Virus record (IMG/VR): IMGVR_UViG_3300025286_000036
Coordinates: 1 to 42,108 of that record
Strand: one strand, 5' to 3'
Source: a virus
DNA: 42,108 nt
Positions 37,540-42,108 of this stretch are shown piece by piece. The translations under genes were made by a program, and so were the position numbers. Below the pieces are notes generated by a model. That model ran no database searches, was not told the origin of the DNA, and worked only from the letters and a program-made list of their open reading frames with translations. Each line of letters starts with the position of its first letter. Positions within the stretch are counted from its first letter, which is position 1.

Positions 37540-40430
37540 GTAGCTTAGCATCGTGTCTAAAAAAGGCGGGTAAAGCATTGACTAAAGCTGAAATAGACAC
37601 GGTAACTAATTCAGCGCGTCAGTATATGGATGATGGTTTTACTCCTAGTGAGGCCGCGAACAAAGCTGTTGAAGAACTCATAGACGCTACCCACAACACA
37701 GTATTAAAATATGAAAAAGAGATCACCGCTAAAGGTGGTGACGTGCAAGCCGGTGACTACTCGATTGCCGATGAAATAGCGCATATTCGTGGTACTTACA
37801 GACCGTCAGGTTTAGAAACTAAGCTAGATAAAATGATAGCTAAAAAATCTGTTAAAGCTAAAAAGGTTACTCGTGAACTTTCCGACGATGAAATAGTATC
37901 ATTAAATATGAAAGACGAGGGCTACAGTCCTGAAGAAATCGACGTAATTAAAAAAGGTGGTTTCGGTAAAGAAACCGGCAAAGAAAAAGTCGAGAAGCGT
38001 ATAAAGAAAATAAATAAACATGTTAAAACTAGATTTAGACAACGTATCGTTGACCAGTTCGCATCATTTAAAGAGATCATGAAAGACGAACGGTCATGGA
38101 TGCTATCACACCTTACTAGTTCCGCGTCAGGTGCTATTGAAGCAGTCATGCACCACGGACAACCGAAGCTAGACGTATCGGGTGTTATCACTGTCGATAC
38201 TAAAAAGAAAAGTTTAGATAAAATCCTTGAGCAATTAGGCCCTGACATGGACCGCTGGACTTACTGGATGGCGGGCAACCGTTCTAATCGTCTGATTAAA
38301 GAAGGTAAAGAAAGCTTATTTAACGAAGCCGATATCGCAGTATTACGCGGACTGAACCAAGGTAAAGAACGTTTATTCGAAAAAGTTAGACAAGATTTTG
38401 AAGCACTTAACAACTCAGTAGTTGATATCGCTGTAAAAACCGGTCTTGTGAATGCTGAAGAAGCGGCGCAATGGGCGGAAGAAGGTTTCTACTTACCGTT
38501 CTACCGTGTATTAGAAGAGGGCGAGTCAAGAGGACCACGCGCTATAGCCCGTGGTGGTTTAGTTAGACAGGAAGCGTACAAAAAACTTACTGGTAGCGAC
38601 GCTAAATTGCAAGACCTTATGGCTAACGCCGTGCTCAACTGGAATCATTTACTATCAGCGTCACTAAAAAATCAAGCGGCTAAGTCTGCTATTGATAGTG
38701 CTGTTGATTTAGGTATGGCTACTGAAGTATCGCACCAAGATAAAAGTAAGGACGCGATCTTTATTCGTGAGGACGGTAAAGAAGTATGGTACGAAATAGA
38801 AGAACCTTTAGTACTGGAATCATTAGCCGCGTTAAACTGGGAAGGTTTAGGCGGTCCACTAATGAAAGTCGCCCGTGGCTTTAAACGTGCATTAACTTAC
38901 GGCGTGACTGCTAGTCCTGAGTTTAAAGCGCGTAACTTAATTCGAGATTCGATTCACGCTATGGCTGTTACTGGTACTAGCGCTAACATCTTTAAAAATT
39001 TAGGCCAAGGCTTCAAGGCTACCGCTAAAGATAGCGAAGTAGCCGCGCAAATGTTATCTACCGGCGCGACGTTCGGTCAAACAGGTTACGTTCATGGTAG
39101 CGACCCTGACGCGATAAAACGTTTAGTTAGAAAAGGTATGGACGAAGCAAGCGCGAAAGCATCTATTTTAGATACGCCTAAAAAGTTAGCTAAAGTTTGG
39201 GACGCATACCAAGACTTCGGCGCTAGGTTGGAGAACGTTAACCGTTCTGCAGACTATACCCAAGCATTAGAACGCGGCGACAGTTTATTAGAAGCTGCTT
39301 TCAATTCTCGTGATCACTTAGATTTTACACGCACCGGCACGTCGAATGCGATTAGGTTTATATCGCAGACAGTACCGTTTGTTAACGCTCGTATGCAAGG
39401 TTTAGATAAAGCGGCTCGTGCTGCCCCTGGGACGTTTAAAGAATGGATGAACCCTAAGGAAGCAGCGAAGTTTAAAGCTGTTATAGGCGTGTATTCTGCC
39501 ATGTCTGTCGGGTTATACCTAGCCATGAAAGACGACGAAGATTACAAAGCTGCTGAAGAGTGGGAAAAACGTACATATCATTTAGTTAAAATTCCTGGTA
39601 GCGAAACAATGTACCGCATACCTAGACCGTTCGAAGTTGGCGCGATAGCTTATATGATGGAATCTGTCGCTCAACAAATGGTAGATGATAAAGTCCACGG
39701 TAGATTATTCGCTGAACGTTTAGGCCATACGCTTACAGATACGTTCGCAATGAACCCGATACCTCAAGTGTTCAAACCTGGCGCTGAAATTGCTATGAAT
39801 AAGAACATGTTTACCGGTAGACCTATCGAGTCACAAGCAATGAGAAGTTTATCACCGGAAAACAGAAAAAGAGCGTGGACTAGTGAAACGGCTATCGCCG
39901 CGTCCGAGGGTTTCGCTAAAATAAGTTGGGGTAAAGTAGAGTTATCACCGGTACAAATTGAACATTTAGTACGTGGCTATTTAGGTTGGGCGGGCGCGAC
40001 TGCGCTATCTGCAACTGATATGCTTATTACTAGGCCAGCGACAGGCGCACCGGCAGCGCCAACAACTAAGCTTGCTGAGTATCCTTTGATTAAAGCATTC
40101 GTTAAAGCAGCGCCAGCTAAGAACACTCATTATACGACCATGTTTTATAAACGTCTTGAAGAAATCAACAACGCTTATGCGGATATCCGAGAAGCTAAAA
40201 AGATAAAAGACTTTGATAAAGCGCGGGCGCTTATGGATGAAAGTAAAGATAAGTTAGCGCAACGTAAATTCTATAACAAGGCGCGTAATAAGTTGACCAA
40301 AATAAATCAGCGAATGAAACTTGTACGTTTAAGTTCCATGACCGCTGATAATAAACGTGCTGAACTGGATAGACTTACGTTCCTTAAAAATGAGCTTACT
40401 AAACGAGTGTTCGATAAGACCCAGGACTAA
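37536..40430 (+). CDS. Large polyvalent-type ejection protein with LPD38-like domain
   Basis: 964 residues. The N-terminal 1-350 is helical and charged with no catalytic motif seen. At 460-475 SPEFKARNLIRDSI, and from 614 PFVNARMQGLDKAARAAP, then LVKIPGSETMYRIPRPFEVG, match the large polyvalent-protein-associated domain family (LPD38-like) found in virion-ejected proteins. Such proteins are thought to enter the host with phage DNA. The C-terminal helix ends NELTKRVFDKTQD. Its stop overlaps the stop of the convergent gene at 40427. Confidence 0.7.
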   Translation: MSSLASCLKKAGKALTKAEIDTVTNSARQYMDDGFTPSEAANKAVEELIDATHNTVLKYEKEITAKGGDVQAGDYSIADEIAHIRGTYRPSGLETKLDKMIAKKSVKAKKVTRELSDDEIVSLNMKDEGYSPEEIDVIKKGGFGKETGKEKVEKRIKKINKHVKTRFRQRIVDQFASFKEIMKDERSWMLSHLTSSASGAIEAVMHHGQPKLDVSGVITVDTKKKSLDKILEQLGPDMDRWTYWMAGNRSNRLIKEGKESLFNEADIAVLRGLNQGKERLFEKVRQDFEALNNSVVDIAVKTGLVNAEEAAQWAEEGFYLPFYRVLEEGESRGPRAIARGGLVRQEAYKKLTGSDAKLQDLMANAVLNWNHLLSASLKNQAAKSAIDSAVDLGMATEVSHQDKSKDAIFIREDGKEVWYEIEEPLVLESLAALNWEGLGGPLMKVARGFKRALTYGVTASPEFKARNLIRDSIHAMAVTGTSANIFKNLGQGFKATAKDSEVAAQMLSTGATFGQTGYVHGSDPDAIKRLVRKGMDEASAKASILDTPKKLAKVWDAYQDFGARLENVNRSADYTQALERGDSLLEAAFNSRDHLDFTRTGTSNAIRFISQTVPFVNARMQGLDKAARAAPGTFKEWMNPKEAAKFKAVIGVYSAMSVGLYLAMKDDEDYKAAEEWEKRTYHLVKIPGSETMYRIPRPFEVGAIAYMMESVAQQMVDDKVHGRLFAERLGHTLTDTFAMNPIPQVFKPGAEIAMNKNMFTGRPIESQAMRSLSPENRKRAWTSETAIAASEGFAKISWGKVELSPVQIEHLVRGYLGWAGATALSATDMLITRPATGAPAAPTTKLAEYPLIKAFVKAAPAKNTHYTTMFYKRLEEINNAYADIREAKKIKDFDKARALMDESKDKLAQRKFYNKARNKLTKINQRMKLVRLSSMTADNKRAELDRLTFLKNELTKRVFDKTQD

Positions 40431-40654
40431 GGTACTCTTTGCACATACCGCTTAACGCGGTTGACTTCTTCTTGAGTGTACCCGCCAGCGGTACACCATA
40501 GCTTAAAATTTCTATAAAACGTCGCTGCAGTCTTAGGGTTAGTCCCTAATGCTGTTTGCGCGTAATAGATTTTCAGGCGTTCTTCTAGGTCCTGAATCCT
40601 TTGGGGAACTCTATACCCTGTAAGGTACTGTGCTTTGAATTCATCTTCAGTCAT
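40427..40654 (-). CDS. Small hypothetical protein
   Basis: 75 residues, basic, helical, with an Arg/Gln-rich start (QRIQDLEERLKIYYAQ). An AGGGATCGACA leader precedes the ATG. Its TAG overlaps the stop of the 964-residue gene in CTAA. It is last in the leftward operon. No family recognised. Confidence 0.6.
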   Translation of the reverse strand: MTEDEFKAQYLTGYRVPQRIQDLEERLKIYYAQTALGTNPKTAATFYRNFKLWCTAGGYTQEEVNRVKRYVQRVP

Positions 40655-40663
40655 TGTCGATCC

Positions 40664-41140
40664 CTAGTCACTCGTAACGGTTAGCGTACGTTCAATCTCA
40701 TTAATAAAATATTTCACCTTATTAATATCGTACTTTATATCAGTACCCGCTTTGCCAATACCTTTTTTAGCTTGGATAATTCTACGTAACGCTTTGATGA
40801 TATTACCCGCGTCAAAGTCGTTATCAACTAACATACGTATTACGTCGCCCGTTTCAATGGTCGCAATTTCGCAATCTCGCTCTTGTCGAGCTAAGCGGTT
40901 AAGTACATATTGAGGTACTTCTAATTCATAGTAGCTTGAGCTACCGCCGTCAGATTTTACCGCCTGGCCTCTTGAGTGTATTGCGTTTGAGGCTATCAGC
41001 GATTCCCCAGCGGGTAGATGCTGGTCGATGTTGTTGTCTTCAGCCATGGTTTTAGTCTCCGGTGTGTCGTTATAAAATGTGAACATCATAGCAAGCCTAT
41101 GACAAATTTTCCGGTCGATACTGTTGCGGTACTCAGCCAT
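40664..41140 (-). CDS. DUF3310-like protein (possible nucleotide-kinase family)
   Basis: 158 residues from 41140; an internal ATG at 41047 (MAEDNN) has a stronger SD (GGAG) and may be the true or a second start. The C-terminal half fits DUF3310: IETGDVIRMLVDNDFDAGNI-IKALRRI, then KAGTDIKYDINKVKYFINEI, where the family has D/E-VI...GN-IIKY-x-R-x(n)-K-A-x-x-Y-I. The family includes T7 gp1.7, a nucleotide kinase. So a nucleotide-metabolism role is possible, with moderate confidence. Confidence 0.55.
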   Translation of the reverse strand: MAEYRNSIDRKICHRLAMMFTFYNDTPETKTMAEDNNIDQHLPAGESLIASNAIHSRGQAVKSDGGSSSYYELEVPQYVLNRLARQERDCEIATIETGDVIRMLVDNDFDAGNIIKALRRIIQAKKGIGKAGTDIKYDINKVKYFINEIERTLTVTSD

Positions 41141-41149
41141 AGATAACCC

Positions 41150-41419
41150 CTAAGTGCTAGCGCCGATAAGTTTTTCTATCTTCATAGAGACTTTAGCCCC
41201 GAAGATAGAACCGCATACCGTACCTATGATATATGGAATAGCTAACATGTAATCAAGATCAGCTACGACTAGTTGATGCATCGTTAAGAACCATAGCCCG
41301 TTACTAAACACCGAACAGATAGCATGATACGACATGTTATCTCGATTACGTGAACGGCTTACCATGGTAAATGATACGTTTTGAATGAAAGCTAAAAATA
41401 ATATCGTGAGATATATCAT
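41150..41419 (-). CDS. Small membrane protein
   Basis: 89 residues with three predicted hydrophobic segments (1-19, about 36-53, 58-76) and a basic loop SRSRNRDN between the first two. The end GSIFGAKVSMKIEKLIGA is a recurrent pattern in small phage membrane proteins of unknown function, by my recall. A GGGG-type SD lies at the end of the previous gene. Confidence 0.65.
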   Translation of the reverse strand: MIYLTILFLAFIQNVSFTMVSRSRNRDNMSYHAICSVFSNGLWFLTMHQLVVADLDYMLAIPYIIGTVCGSIFGAKVSMKIEKLIGAST

Positions 41420-41425
41420 ATAATT

Positions 41426-42108
41426 TTATTCCCCTTTAGAGTCTTCTAACATTTGCACGGTTACGTTTACTTTTGAAACTTCCCCATATTTTTTGTGCCA
41501 CGTTTCCGCGGTAATACTACGCCCTGCAGAATAACCACCACCAGCAGCGTAGGCGTCTTTACCTGCTAGCGTTCTGTATGTTTCCATTTCACAAATAGCG
41601 TTCTCAGTTACCGATTTATGGTGAACGTGACCCATGTATATTTTACGGTGACGTGTGGATATATGTTCGTCCATTATCTGCTTAGCGAATATTTGATACA
41701 AACGGTCGCCTTTTATCTGGTGACCATGATGTGACATAAAGTAACAGTCGCCATGCTGCCAGTAGAAAACATTACCCGCGTTGTTACCGATAGTTACCCG
41801 CGGTTCATTTGCGAATACTACGGCTAACATTTCTTGCATCCATAATGATCCTACATCGTTATGATTGCCAATCTCAGGTCTGAACGTTACGTGCTCAAAT
41901 TTGTTTAGCGCCGCCTGGATATAGTAAAGAACGATTCGTATCGCAACACGTACGACTTTATGATAACGACTATCCATATCAAGGACGTTACCACTACGGG
42001 CGGTTTTACCTTCTAAGTTATCAGAGTGCATGAAGTCGCCTAAGTCGATAATCGTACAGTGCTTCGCTGCCGGTGTTTGATGTATTAGCATATCAATAGC
42101 TCTACAAT
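41426..42108 (-). CDS. Calcineurin-like metallophosphoesterase (partial at window edge)
   Basis: The frame runs open past the right edge (residues CRAID before MLIHQTP), so the N-terminus with the first metal motif (DxH) is outside. Visible: GDFMHSDN (motif II), GNHND (motif III), HHGH and GHVHH near the C-terminus, in the proper order for the metal site of calcineurin-like phosphoesterases. Phage members are commonly found in replication regions as nucleases or phosphatases. It likely belongs to the leftward replication/metabolism operon continuing beyond the window. Confidence 0.85.
   Translation of the reverse strand, partial: CRAIDMLIHQTPAAKHCTIIDLGDFMHSDNLEGKTARSGNVLDMDSRYHKVVRVAIRIVLYYIQAALNKFEHVTFRPEIGNHNDVGSLWMQEMLAVVFANEPRVTIGNNAGNVFYWQHGDCYFMSHHGHQIKGDRLYQIFAKQIMDEHISTRHRKIYMGHVHHKSVTENAICEMETYRTLAGKDAYAAGGGYSAGRSITAETWHKKYGEVSKVNVTVQMLEDSKGE

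Noticed and set aside
1-42108. CRISPR array, tRNA genes, integrase or insertion sequences
   Set aside because: No spaced direct repeats of CRISPR type, no tRNA-like T-loop or cloverleaf, and no transposase or integrase motif was seen. The 72-bp and 99-bp repeats are coding.

Overview
The window is an internal piece of a double-stranded DNA tailed phage. It starts inside one leftward gene and ends inside another. The virion genes fit a short-tailed (podovirus-like) phage: a large terminase, a 785-residue portal, a scaffold followed by an N4-gp56-type major capsid protein, a head-tail adaptor and a nozzle-like protein, then a block of ejection-type proteins. There is no tape measure, sheath or tail-tube gene. 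No integrase, repressor or tRNA gene was seen. The host cannot be read directly. Gene content and moderate GC suggest a Gram-negative, perhaps marine gammaproteobacterial host, because the lysis genes include a lipoprotein spanin candidate. That is inference.

Layout. (1) 1-4015, leftward accessory operon: a RadC/JAMM-domain protein leads it, followed by small unknown proteins and three tandem paralogues built of 24-residue MORN-like repeats; the last is fused in frame to the next gene. Most genes here share a GAGGATCAG leader directly before the ATG, and a covarying RNA hairpin occurs twice between genes. (2) 4016-4672, long noncoding control region with three near-identical palindromes. (3) 4673-5647, a rightward small ORF and the small terminase, closed by back-to-back terminators facing a leftward two-gene operon (5734-6551) with an ArdA-like antirestriction candidate. 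(4) 6552-7038, noncoding divergent region with a structured inverted repeat. (5) 7039-11141, rightward lysis cassette (M15 peptidase, DUF1353-like protein, spanin-like lipoprotein, tiny membrane protein) running into the large terminase; a leftward holin-like gene converges on it. (6) 11561-25000, head and tail genes. (7) 24867-32514, ejection proteins, ending in a 1140-residue protein with a ParB-like motif and an HELIH zinc-protease motif. (8) 32511-40430, more virion or fibre proteins and a 964-residue polyvalent-type protein. (9) 40427-42108, leftward operon with a calcineurin-like phosphoesterase, a small membrane protein and a DUF3310-like protein, probably the edge of the replication/nucleotide-metabolism region.

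Working together: TerS and TerL package DNA through the portal into a shell built by the scaffold and capsid protein. The adaptor and nozzle finish the tail, and fibres with an S74 chaperone or LamG-like domain contact the host. The large internal proteins are probably ejected with the DNA. The peptidase, spanin and holin candidates lyse the cell. The leftward accessory genes may counter host defences, but for most of them no function can be read.
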